A DNA stretch of 64,000 bases from Ciceribacter thiooxidans (lineage in GTDB: Bacteria > Pseudomonadota > Alphaproteobacteria > Rhizobiales > Rhizobiaceae): assembly GCF_014126615.1 (NCBI RefSeq), contig NZ_CP059896.1, forward strand, positions 1,126,501-1,190,500, read 5' to 3'. A model generated the notes under the pieces. It was not told where the DNA came from, did no database searches, and saw only the letters and a program-made list of their open reading frames with translations. Positions 11,868 through 19,117 of the stretch are shown here, in pieces. A program made the position numbers and the translations under genes. The stretch's first letter is position 1. Every line of letters begins with the position of its first letter.

Positions 11868-12422
11868 GCTCTTCTCCGCCTGTTCGGCACGAAGACGCGC
11901 CATGGTATGTGCATCGACATAGCCACCGGCACGGTAGGCATAATCCCTCAATGTTCCCTCTACGCGAAAGCCGAAGCTTTCATAGAGCCGAATGGCGGCC
12001 TGATTGTCGATGAAGACCGTCAGTTCCAGACGTGCGATGTTCAGCCAACCGTCGGCAATGGCGACGATCTCACCGAGGAGCGCGCGTCCGATGCCTCGTC
12101 TCTGATAGTCGTCGTGCACACCCATGCCGATGCTGGCCGCGTGGGCGCGACGACCCGTAAAACGGTTGAGGCCGATATCGCCGACGATGGTGTTGTCCAT
12201 GAGCGCCACGAGCGAAACGCTGCCCGGCGCCTCTGTCTCTATGAACTTTCGGACATCCCCGGCTTTGGGATAGGGCAGGCGCAGAGTACCGGCGCGGAAG
12301 CCCGGCAAGTGCTGCACGGCGGCTATCCCTTCCGCATCCGCGGAGGTGCGGGCGCGAATGACCAGGCCAGAAGGCCAAGCAGCGGCCGGGTTGATCGGAT
12401 TCGTGGGCGGTATTTCAGGCAT
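11862..12422 (-). CDS. GNAT family N-acetyltransferase
   Basis: This is a 186-residue acetyl-CoA-dependent transferase of the GNAT fold. The acetyl-CoA loop motif is RRGIGRALLGE, followed by the characteristic beta4-alpha4 segment (LELTVFIDNQAAIRLYESFGF) and a final EGTLRDYAYRAGGYVDAHTMARL. This arrangement resembles RimJ/L-like and small-molecule acetyltransferases. The acceptor substrate cannot be read from the sequence. The start ATG has GGAGAG nearby. A 165-base gap separates its end from the helicase start, so the two are probably separate units. Confidence 0.88.
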   Translation of the reverse strand: MPEIPPTNPINPAAAWPSGLVIRARTSADAEGIAAVQHLPGFRAGTLRLPYPKAGDVRKFIETEAPGSVSLVALMDNTIVGDIGLNRFTGRRAHAASIGMGVHDDYQRRGIGRALLGEIVAIADGWLNIARLELTVFIDNQAAIRLYESFGFRVEGTLRDYAYRAGGYVDAHTMARLRAEQAEKSA

Positions 12423-12587
12423 TGTGCTCTCCGTAGGTTTGCCGGGAGAGCGGGGCTTCTCGAACCCTACTCGCCTCGGTAGGGTTCGCTGAATAATGAT
12501 CGTGCTGTTATCGACGCGACCGCATTCCAGCGTCCCTTGGAAGGACGATGGTGGTGACGGTCATATGCAGGGGCGAAACAATTGCGA

Positions 12588-13259
12588 TCATGCTGAAATG
12601 GTGTTGGTCGCGGTTCCCCTTGTCAAGGATGGGTATGGCCTCGACATAATGTCCCGTAACCATTGTCGCGAAATGGCAACATCGCGCCCGTTCTCATCCC
12701 AGCCGTGACCGCAGCGCAGAAGGTGGTGCGTGACCTCGGCGCCCGCCTCGTGAAATTGCCGGGCCAGCGTCTCGCCGTCCTGCGGGGCACGACGGCTGTC
12801 GGTGGCACCAGTCAGGATCAGGATCGGATAGCCGGCCATTGATGGAAACGGGACGTCCGGCTCGAGGGACAGGGCGCGCATCAAGATTGCCCCCGCGTCA
12901 GCTGCCGGGTGTCGCGCGCCAGCGCCGCACAGGCGATCGCGCCGTTGGAATAGCCTGCCAGAACAGGCTTGCGCTGCCCCAACGTGCCGGTCAATTGTTC
13001 GATGAGGAATGCGAGTTCGCCAACTGATCGGGCGAGATCTGCCTGGTCGCGGCCACGGTCCGGCTTTCGGCGGAAGAAGGCGTATTTGCCTTCCCAGACG
13101 ATATTGCCGCGCAGGTGGATCAGCGGCGCATCGGGGGCGATGTCCTGCGCGATGCCGCTCCAGGTTTTCGTCCTGGCCGCTGCCATGCAGCAGCAGGAGC
13201 GGGACGCCGCTTGCGTCCGGATTGTCGATCTCGCAGTAGAACCCGGTGATCTCCGGCAA
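12588..13259 (-). pseudogene. Alpha/beta hydrolase (carboxylesterase), interrupted by two compensating frameshifts
   Basis: Three pieces of one esterase lie in order on the minus strand. The N-terminal piece (LPEITGFYCEIDNPD ... LLLLHGSGQDE) is in one frame. The middle piece (IAQDIAPDAPLIHLRG ... VLAGYSNGAIA, with the GYSNG nucleophile elbow) is in a second frame. The C-terminal piece (GAILMRALSLEPDV ... CGHGWDENG, with the catalytic histidine) is back in the first. The first shift is at the four-A run read on the minus strand (13161-13170); one base too many there gives HGSGQDETWSG. The second is at the G run near 12890-12900, where one missing G restores QLTAGAILMR. With both corrected, 672 bases give 223 residues, the usual size for this family. 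The likely start is TTG 13259, with no clear ribosome-binding site. It may be a decayed gene or two sequence errors. Confidence 0.75.
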
Positions 13260-13310
13260 TTTCGCGTCCGTTTTGTTGCCTGAATCTTTCTTGCAGTCTA
13301 TGCCGGGTTC

Positions 13311-13952
13311 ATGTCGTCCACATTGCAGCCTTCGAGCAAGACTATCGCCATCGACTTCGAGACCGCGAGTGAAGCACGCGCCAGCGCCTGTTCGATCGGG
13401 CTTGCCTTCATCGAGGACGGTGCCGTCGTGCGGGTCGAGGAGCGGCTGATCCGCCCGCCGGGCATGCGCTTTTCGTCGTTCAACATCGCGATCCACGGCA
13501 TCCGTCCGGAAGACGTGGCCGGTCAGCCGGAATTCCCCGATGTGATGGCGGAGTTCTTCGAGGACTTCCACGGCGCGGCGATGATCGCGCACAACGCGTC
13601 CTTCGACTTTTCTGTGCTGCGGGCGAGCCTCGATTTCTACGGGCTCGCCTATCCGGAACTCTCCTACTACTGCAGCGTCAAGCTCGCGCAGCGCCACTGG
13701 CCGGACCTGCCATCGCATCGGTTGAACAGCCTCGCCGATCATCTCGGGCTTTCCTTCGAGCATCACAATGCCGCCGAGGACGCACGCGTCTGCGCGCTTG
13801 CGACGCTGGCCATGGCCGAGGAAGTGGGGGTGCGCGGGGTCGACGAACTGGCCGCGCGCACCGGCGTCAATCCCGGCCGCCTGCACCGGGGTGGTTACGA
13901 GGCCTGTTCCTTTGCCAAGCGAGCGCGGAAGACGCCTGTCCTTCAGGGGTAG
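13311..13952 (+). CDS. DnaQ-like 3'-5' exonuclease
   Basis: This is a 213-residue exonuclease of the DEDDh superfamily, related to the epsilon proofreading subunit. Exo I is IAIDFETA (near residue 15), Exo II is AHNASFDFSVLRASL, and Exo III is HHNAAEDARVCA with the histidine four residues before the final aspartate. A CSVKLAQRHWPDLPSHRLNSLADHLG-type segment before Exo III is typical of standalone proofreading-like enzymes. There is no BRCT or polymerase-binding tail. It is divergent from the broken esterase. The role, repair or RNA/DNA turnover, is not defined by context. Confidence 0.88.
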   Translation: MSSTLQPSSKTIAIDFETASEARASACSIGLAFIEDGAVVRVEERLIRPPGMRFSSFNIAIHGIRPEDVAGQPEFPDVMAEFFEDFHGAAMIAHNASFDFSVLRASLDFYGLAYPELSYYCSVKLAQRHWPDLPSHRLNSLADHLGLSFEHHNAAEDARVCALATLAMAEEVGVRGVDELAARTGVNPGRLHRGGYEACSFAKRARKTPVLQG

Positions 13953-14037
13953 GGACGGGGCTCGGCGGACGAGCAGCGCTTGTCGCGGGCGGGGCCCGAT
14001 GCCACATAAGGTCCGAACACAGCACAGGAGCGAAGCC

Positions 14038-14526
14038 ATGCCCTTCCGCAAGCCGATTTTCGCCGCAGCACTCGTTCTCGCGGGCAGCATTCCCGCCGCC
14101 GCCGAGGTGGTCGGCAAGGTGGGGGTGGACTGGGTCGGCAACGATATCGTCATCGAGGCCGTCACCGATCCGCAGGTCAAGGGCGTCACCTGCCACGTGA
14201 CCTATTTCGACCGGTCGATCATCGACCGACTCTCCAAGGGCAACTGGTTCGAGGACCCGTCGAACAATTCCATCGCATGCCGGCAGACCGGTCCGATCGA
14301 GATCGGTGACATCGATCTTTCTGAAGAGGGCGAGGAAGTGTTCCGCGAGGGGATGTCGCTCATCTGGAAGAAGCTCGTCGTCAACCGCATCTACGACAAG
14401 GCGAACGACACGCTCATCTATCTCGTGCATTCGCGCCAGGTGGTGGAAGGGTCCGCGAAAATGGCGATCTCGACCGTTCCGCTGTTCGACCAGCCGGTGA
14501 CCTGGACGAACGGCAAGCCACGGTGA
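14038..14526 (+). CDS. creA: CreA family periplasmic protein
   Basis: CreA-family proteins are conserved secreted proteins of unclear function, named after the E. coli creABCD locus. The 162-residue product starts with a signal peptide (MPFRKPIFAAALVLAGSIPAAA, cleavage probably after AAA). The mature part matches CreA: VGKVGVDWVGNDIVIEA, VKGVTCHVTYFDRS, DPSNNSIACRQTGPI, and FWKKLVV-like WKKLVVNRIYD. The start is fixed by AGGAG at 14026-14030, 7 bases before the ATG. Upstream in-frame codons belong to the exonuclease region and are not expected to be translated. No creBC genes are nearby. Confidence 0.9.
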   Translation: MPFRKPIFAAALVLAGSIPAAAEVVGKVGVDWVGNDIVIEAVTDPQVKGVTCHVTYFDRSIIDRLSKGNWFEDPSNNSIACRQTGPIEIGDIDLSEEGEEVFREGMSLIWKKLVVNRIYDKANDTLIYLVHSRQVVEGSAKMAISTVPLFDQPVTWTNGKPR

Positions 14527-14884
14527 AACGAGATGCCGGCCGTCGTCCGGCGTTCCAAAATGAACCAAAAAAGGTCGGGCAACTGCATCTCAAATGCGAC
14601 AGGGCACCATTTTTTACCTTCAGATGTGAGGGGATTTGAGGCAGAATACAACCGATGTGTTGTGAAATCGGCGATATACCCCATCACCGCAGCTCGCACG
14701 CATGTCTTGCCAATACTGCTCGACCAAGGGCTGGTGCCCGCGGTCGTTGAATGACGAAGGCCTTGGAGACGGTTCGTTTCCAAGGCCTTCTTCGTTCCGG
14801 GAGATGTTCATGCGGATGCGGCCGCCGCCGCGAGCGATCGCCGTCCGGAGGTCGCCGCGTGCGTCTCAGTCGGGGCAGACGTGA
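14527..14884. other. Gene-poor stretch of 358 bases, lower GC, hairpin near its right end
   Basis: No convincing coding region was found here. Bases 14560-14710 are clearly richer in A and T than the flanking genes. The short ORFs inside lack a ribosome-binding site and look like noise. A strong inverted repeat lies at 14756-14790. The stretch could hold a small RNA on the plus strand that ends at that hairpin, or it could be decayed sequence. Confidence 0.4.
14756..14790. terminator. Strong inverted repeat, candidate terminator
   Basis: A perfect 12-base stem (GAAGGCCTTGGA / TCCAAGGCCTTC) encloses an 11-base loop. On the plus strand it is followed by TTCGTT, a weak T-rich tail. On the minus strand it lies about 95 bases after the cheW stop and has no T-tract. 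It could end a plus-strand small RNA, or cheW transcription from the other side. Confidence 0.5.
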
Positions 14885-15349
14885 TCAGGCGGCCTGCGCG
14901 AGTTCGTCGGCGATGACGGTGTCGAGGTTCAGGAAGCAGACCATCGACTTTTCGAGCGCGACGATGCCGCGGCAGAAGGCGCGCTGGGCTTCCGGGATGA
15001 TTTCCGGCGCCGGCTGCAGGTCTTCGGCGCGGATCGTCATCATGTCGGAAACCTGTTCGACGAGCAGGCCGACGAGCTTGCCGGCGATGTCGGTGACGAT
15101 GATCGCTGCGCGCTCGGAGGGTTCCGTCATCTTCATGCCGAGACGGCAGGCCATGTCGATGACCGGAATGACGGCGCCGCGCAGGTTGATAAGGCCGAGG
15201 ACGTAAGGCGGCGTGTGCGGCATCGGTGTCACCGGCGCCCAGCCACGGATTTCGCGGATCGCCATGATGTCGATGCAGAATTCCTGGTCGCCCAGGTGAA
15301 AGGATACGATTTCCAGATAGGCGCCTGACTGCTTGATTGCGTTCGTCAT
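14885..15349 (-). CDS. cheW: CheW-type chemotaxis coupling protein
   Basis: CheW links chemoreceptors to the CheA kinase at the inner face of the membrane. The 154-residue protein is a single CheW domain: EIVSFHLGDQEFCIDIMAIREI at the start, then the receptor/kinase contact strand PPYVLGLINLRGAVIPVIDM, and GLLVEQVSDMMTI later. A GAAGAG ribosome-binding site precedes the ATG. No cheA or receptor gene is in the window, so this is a stand-alone copy that serves a system encoded elsewhere, as is common in rhizobia. Confidence 0.93.
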   Translation of the reverse strand: MTNAIKQSGAYLEIVSFHLGDQEFCIDIMAIREIRGWAPVTPMPHTPPYVLGLINLRGAVIPVIDMACRLGMKMTEPSERAAIIVTDIAGKLVGLLVEQVSDMMTIRAEDLQPAPEIIPEAQRAFCRGIVALEKSMVCFLNLDTVIADELAQAA

Positions 15350-15607
15350 GTCTGAACTCTTCCCGGTTTGCCGGCGGCTCGGATCGGGTCCGGTCGGCGC
15401 GGCGGCATTGCGTCGTCCGCTGCGTCACGACGGAGCCGTGCTCCGCTTTCGCGTCGGTGGTGCATGATCACTGCGGAGAACCGAGGAGATGGATCGGCCA
15501 TCCCGGCGGACGTGATGTCCAAACGATCCTTACTGAATCATCTTCGCCCTGCGACACTGGCAGAGATTTCTTAAACATCCGCTAATCTTGGGGGGCTCCG
15601 CGCCTCG

Positions 15608-16396
15608 TCAGTCGAGCGCCACGACGCGCCGGTAGAGATGCCAGGTCGCGTGTCCGAGAACCGGCAGCACGACGACGAGGCCGGCAAACAACGGCACCAT
15701 CGCGAGGATCGCCGCGGCCGCAACAATGACGCCGAAGCCAAGCATCGCCACCGGATTTTCGGCGACGGCACGTACGCTGGTGATCATCGCGGTGACGAAG
15801 TCGATGTCGCGGTCGAGCAGCAACGGCATCGAAATAACTGTCACGCTGAAGAGGGCGGTTGCGATGACGGCACCGACGATCGTGCCGATGGCGAGGAAGA
15901 GCAGACCTTCCGGCGTCGTGGTCACGACGGCGAGAAAGGCCGGCAGCGAGGCGGAAATCTTGAAGCCGAGGAAAAGCGCGAGCAGCAGACGCACCTGGTA
16001 GATCCAGACCCAGAAGACGAAGAGCACCACGAAAGCCATCCAGGAGAGCTGGCGCTCCCGCTGCCGGAAGACCTCGGCGAGCACGCCGCGGCAGGTGATC
16101 GGCAGCGCCTGCTCGTCGCGCCGGCTGATCTCGTATAGCCCAACGGCGACGAAAGGCCCGATCAGCGGAAAGCCGATCGCGATGGGAATAATCATCCAGG
16201 GCTGGTGATAGAAGCTGAGCACAACGACGATGAACAGGCCGCTGAGGGCATAGATGCCGCCGAAGAACAGGCCAAAGAGCGGGTGCCGGCTGAAATCCCT
16301 CAAGCCCTGCCGCAGGGCTATTCTAACGTCGGCAAGGCCGACCGAATTGATTCGGATCTTGTGCGGCGGTACCGCACCGACGACCTGTTCTCCCAT
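15608..16396 (-). CDS. DUF2189 domain-containing membrane protein
   Basis: This is an inner membrane protein of the DUF2189 family with no established function. From the start at 16396 it has 262 residues and about six hydrophobic segments, for example LFFGGIYALSGLFIVVVL, IPIAIGFPLIGPFVAVGLY, LSWMAFVVLFVFWVWIY and two long C-terminal ones. The family signature FPLIGPFVAVGLYEISRR is present. The start is chosen for a GGGAGGGG ribosome-binding site 6 bases before the ATG. A longer in-frame extension to 16633 has no such site and gives an unlikely N-terminus. Confidence 0.85.
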   Translation of the reverse strand: MGEQVVGAVPPHKIRINSVGLADVRIALRQGLRDFSRHPLFGLFFGGIYALSGLFIVVVLSFYHQPWMIIPIAIGFPLIGPFVAVGLYEISRRDEQALPITCRGVLAEVFRQRERQLSWMAFVVLFVFWVWIYQVRLLLALFLGFKISASLPAFLAVVTTTPEGLLFLAIGTIVGAVIATALFSVTVISMPLLLDRDIDFVTAMITSVRAVAENPVAMLGFGVIVAAAAILAMVPLFAGLVVVLPVLGHATWHLYRRVVALD

Positions 16397-16532
16397 GCGC
16401 CCCTCCCAAGACTTCCGGCAGACATTCCGGAAAGAAGGATTGCAGATCGGCGGCCTTTGTCCATCTTTTTCGCAAGGCTCGCGAGCAAGATTTGGACTTC
16501 TCCCGGGCGGCCGGAGGCGGTATGAAGACCGC

Positions 16533-16691
16533 ATGGAACAGCAGGCGAGAAAATCATCGGGATTTGCCCTCCTGGCGGCGCTCTTCGGTGTCGGCGCGAT
16601 GGTGACGGGCGCCGTCTTCGCAGGCTGGCTCAACTATGGCTCGGCAATCGTGCTCGCCTATATGGAAAACGGGCTTGCCACCTGCTTCTGA
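16533..16691 (+). CDS. Small single-pass membrane protein, hypothetical
   Basis: A 52-residue reading frame starts at ATG 16533 with residues MEQQARKSSGF. It then has one long hydrophobic stretch (FALLAALFGVGAMVTGAVFAGWL continuing to SAIVLAY) and ends ENGLATCF. I do not recognise a named family. It lies 143 bases before the Sco gene on the same strand, and the membrane-segment composition supports a real product. The purine-rich GGAGG at 16513-16517 is rather far (about 15 bases) from the ATG, so the start is uncertain. Confidence 0.5.
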   Translation: MEQQARKSSGFALLAALFGVGAMVTGAVFAGWLNYGSAIVLAYMENGLATCF

Positions 16692-16834
16692 GCCGGCGAG
16701 ACAAATCCGCGCGCTTTTCCAAGATAACTGCCTCTTGAATTGCGCCGGCCGTCGCCGGGTTGTATCAGCGGGCATCACGTGCGGCGGAACGACTCCCCTT
16801 GTGTTCTGCCCGACAAAAACAGGACAGGAACAAC

Positions 16835-17434
16835 ATGAAGACGCTGCGGATCATTCTCTGGGGAGGCGTTCTCGTTTTCGCCGGGCTGCTCGGATGGCTG
16901 ACCTTCCAGGTTACGCAGTCGAAGGAGCAGATCTCGGAAGCGCCGTTCGGCGTGCCGTTCCAGCTCGTCGACCAGACCGGCAAGCCGATCACCGAGCAGG
17001 CCTTCCGCGGCAAACCGACGGCGCTCTTTTTCGGTTTCACCCATTGCCCGGAAATCTGCCCGACGACGCTCTTCGAACTCAACGGATGGCTGGAGAAGGT
17101 CGATCCGGACGGTACCCGGCTGCAGGCCTATTTCGTCACCGTCGATCCGGAGCGGGATACGCCGGAAATGCTCAACAACTACATTTCCAACGTCACCAAG
17201 CGGGTGATCGGCATCGCCGGTCCGCCGGAGAAGGTGGCCGAGGTCATCAAGGGTTTCCGCGTCTACGCCAAGAAGGTCCCGCTCGACGAGAAGGACCCGA
17301 ACGGCGACTATATGATGGATCATACGGCGTCCGTCTTCCTGCTCGACGCCGAGGGCCGGTTCAAGGGCACCATCTCCTACGGCGAGAATCCGGACGTGGC
17401 GGTGCAGAAGCTCGAAAATCTGAAGAACGGTTGA
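16835..17434 (+). CDS. SCO family copper protein (SenC/Sco1)
   Basis: Sco proteins are membrane-anchored thioredoxin-fold proteins that deliver copper to the CuA site of cytochrome c oxidase. The 199 residues start with a transmembrane anchor (ILWGGVLVFAGLLGWLTF). The copper-binding CxxxC is in FTHCPEICPTTL and the partner histidine is in DHTASVFLLD. The VDPERDTPE motif is also typical. The start at 16835 has AGGA upstream. An in-frame ATG at 16760 would add an unlikely 25 residues. No oxidase subunit genes lie nearby. Confidence 0.93.
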   Translation: MKTLRIILWGGVLVFAGLLGWLTFQVTQSKEQISEAPFGVPFQLVDQTGKPITEQAFRGKPTALFFGFTHCPEICPTTLFELNGWLEKVDPDGTRLQAYFVTVDPERDTPEMLNNYISNVTKRVIGIAGPPEKVAEVIKGFRVYAKKVPLDEKDPNGDYMMDHTASVFLLDAEGRFKGTISYGENPDVAVQKLENLKNG

Positions 17435-17556
17435 CGCCGCCGGCGGTTCTGCAGGCATCTGCCAGGTTGCCAGCGGCGGCCCGGCGTTGTACCGGAGACG
17501 ACGAGAGAGGGCAGGGCCGGTGATCCTGCCCGTTTCCATGATCAGGAAGGCCCGTC

Positions 17557-18432
17557 GTGAGTGAAATCCGCCTCTACGTAACCGTCACCGAGAAGGTGGC
17601 GAACGACATCCTCGAGCTGATGACCAGCTTCTTCGGCGAGGAGGATTACGCAATCGCGACCACCGAGATCGACGAGAAGAACGACGTCTGGGAAGCCTCG
17701 ATCTATCTGATGGCGGACGAGGAGGCGGAGGTCCACGACCGGCTCAGCGTGATGCTCGCCGAAGATTTCTCCTCGCTTGCGATCGAGCGCGAAGTCATCC
17801 CCGACATCGACTGGATCGCGAAGTCGCTGGAAGGGCTGACGCCGGTTCGCGCCGGGCGTTTCCTCGTCCACGGCTCGCACGACCGCGATAAAGTCCAGAT
17901 CAACGACCTTGCCATCGAGATCGACGCCGGTCAGGCTTTCGGAACCGGCCATCATGGTACGACGGCGGGCTGCCTCGAAATGATCGCCGACGTCACGCGG
18001 GCGGAGCAACCCCGAAATGCGCTCGACCTCGGAACGGGAAGCGGCGTGCTGGCGATCGCCGTGCGCCGCCTCGTGCCGATTCCGGTGCTTGCGACCGACA
18101 TCGATCCGATCGCGGTGCGCGTCGCCAAGGAAAACGCCCGCCGCAACGGCATTGTCTCGGGCATCGAATTCCGGGTCGCGCCCGGCTTTCATTCGACAGC
18201 GTTCGGCAAATACGGCCCGTTCGACCTGATCATCGCCAACATCCTCGCGCGGCCGCTGATGAAGATGGCGCCGCAACTGGTCGCCAATCTTTCGGGCGGC
18301 GGTTCGGTCATCCTGTCGGGGATTCTCGCGAGCCAGCGATGGAAGGTGATTGCCGCGTATAACGGCGCCGGGCTGAAGCACGTCCGCACGATCTGGCGCA
18401 ATGGCTGGGTGACGATCCATCTGCGCGGCTGA
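17557..18432 (+). CDS. prmA: Ribosomal protein L11 methyltransferase
   Basis: PrmA trimethylates ribosomal protein L11 using S-adenosylmethionine. The 291-residue protein has an N-terminal substrate-recognition domain and a C-terminal Rossmann methyltransferase domain. Key motifs are AFGTGHHGTTAGCLE, then LDLGTGSGVLAIA for SAM binding, and NPPY-like LIIANILARPL. It ends with the usual WVTIHLRG. Translation probably starts at GTG 17557, with AGGA upstream. A hairpin at 18510-18537 follows. Confidence 0.95.
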   Translation: MSEIRLYVTVTEKVANDILELMTSFFGEEDYAIATTEIDEKNDVWEASIYLMADEEAEVHDRLSVMLAEDFSSLAIEREVIPDIDWIAKSLEGLTPVRAGRFLVHGSHDRDKVQINDLAIEIDAGQAFGTGHHGTTAGCLEMIADVTRAEQPRNALDLGTGSGVLAIAVRRLVPIPVLATDIDPIAVRVAKENARRNGIVSGIEFRVAPGFHSTAFGKYGPFDLIIANILARPLMKMAPQLVANLSGGGSVILSGILASQRWKVIAAYNGAGLKHVRTIWRNGWVTIHLRG

Positions 18433-18509
18433 GGCGAGGTGAGAGCAGAAGTTTTGCCGCATTGCAGCATTGCTTCTGGTGCATGGCTTCTAAAGGCTCC
18501 CCAAATATG

Positions 18510-18537
18510 AAAGGCGACATCCGGAGATGCCGCCTTT
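18510..18537. terminator. Bidirectional hairpin terminator between prmA and DUF1127 gene
   Basis: A 12-base stem with one mismatch (AAAGGCGACATC / GATGCCGCCTTT) and a CGGA loop lies 78 bases after prmA. It ends in TTT on the plus strand, and on the minus strand it is followed by CATATTTG. It sits between two convergent genes, which suits a shared terminator. Confidence 0.6.
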
Positions 18538-18651
18538 CCGATCAGATCGACTGATCGATGCATGGGCTCGGGAGGAGGAGAAGCCCACGCGTGTCTCGTA
18601 TTCCGGCGCTGGCGCAGACCTGGGAGGAGGAGGGGTCCGCGTCGCGTTCGA

Positions 18652-18825
18652 TCAGAATACGGAGCTCGCAGCCCGCTTGCGGCGAAGTTCCGCGCGGCTT
18701 GTTCCGATGGTTTCCAGCGTCTTGTCGTCCAGCGACAGGAGCGCGTCGTTGACGTAACGGCTGACCTGACGCTCGCGCGCCTCGATGATCCGCTGATAGG
18801 CCCTGTGGAGGAAAGAGCTTGCCAT
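18652..18825 (-). CDS. DUF1127 domain small protein
   Basis: This is a 57-residue protein of the DUF1127 (YjiS-like) family: arginine-rich small proteins common in rhizobia. Some members bind RNA or take part in phosphate and C1 metabolism. The motif is recognisable in IEARERQVSRYVNDALLSLDDKTLETIGTSRAEL, where the family's conserved L-x-D-L/IG pattern is seen. Start ATG 18825 follows AGGAA. An in-frame extension to 18942 has no ribosome-binding site and is rejected. Confidence 0.8.
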   Translation of the reverse strand: MASSFLHRAYQRIIEARERQVSRYVNDALLSLDDKTLETIGTSRAELRRKRAASSVF

Positions 18826-19117
18826 CTTTCTGTTCCTTTCATTCCGGGCGGTGATCGCTGTCCGTTCGATGACTGGAATATAGTGAATCCGGAGCCGGGC
18901 GGCAGAGGGTAATCCCTCATGGGTGTTATGCGTCTCGCGCATGGATGGCCCGCTGCTTGAGCACTACCCCTGCTGCTCTGAATAAAAACGAGGCAGGCTG
19001 CCGCTGATTTTGGCTGACGCAACCTCATCCCGGGTGCGCCGGTCCCGAGAAAACCTGATGAACCGGGCTCGCCTCTTGCTATAAGGCAAATCAGTCATCA
19101 GTCAGAGCGAGTCCGTC

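Noticed and set aside
14535-14551. GCCGG/CCGGC inverted repeat as creA terminator
   Set aside because: It has only five pairs, a seven-base loop and no T-tract; chance is likely at this GC content.
19080-19085. TATAAG as a -10 box for the aminopeptidase gene
   Set aside because: No acceptable -35 box is found at the right distance, so a promoter cannot be supported.
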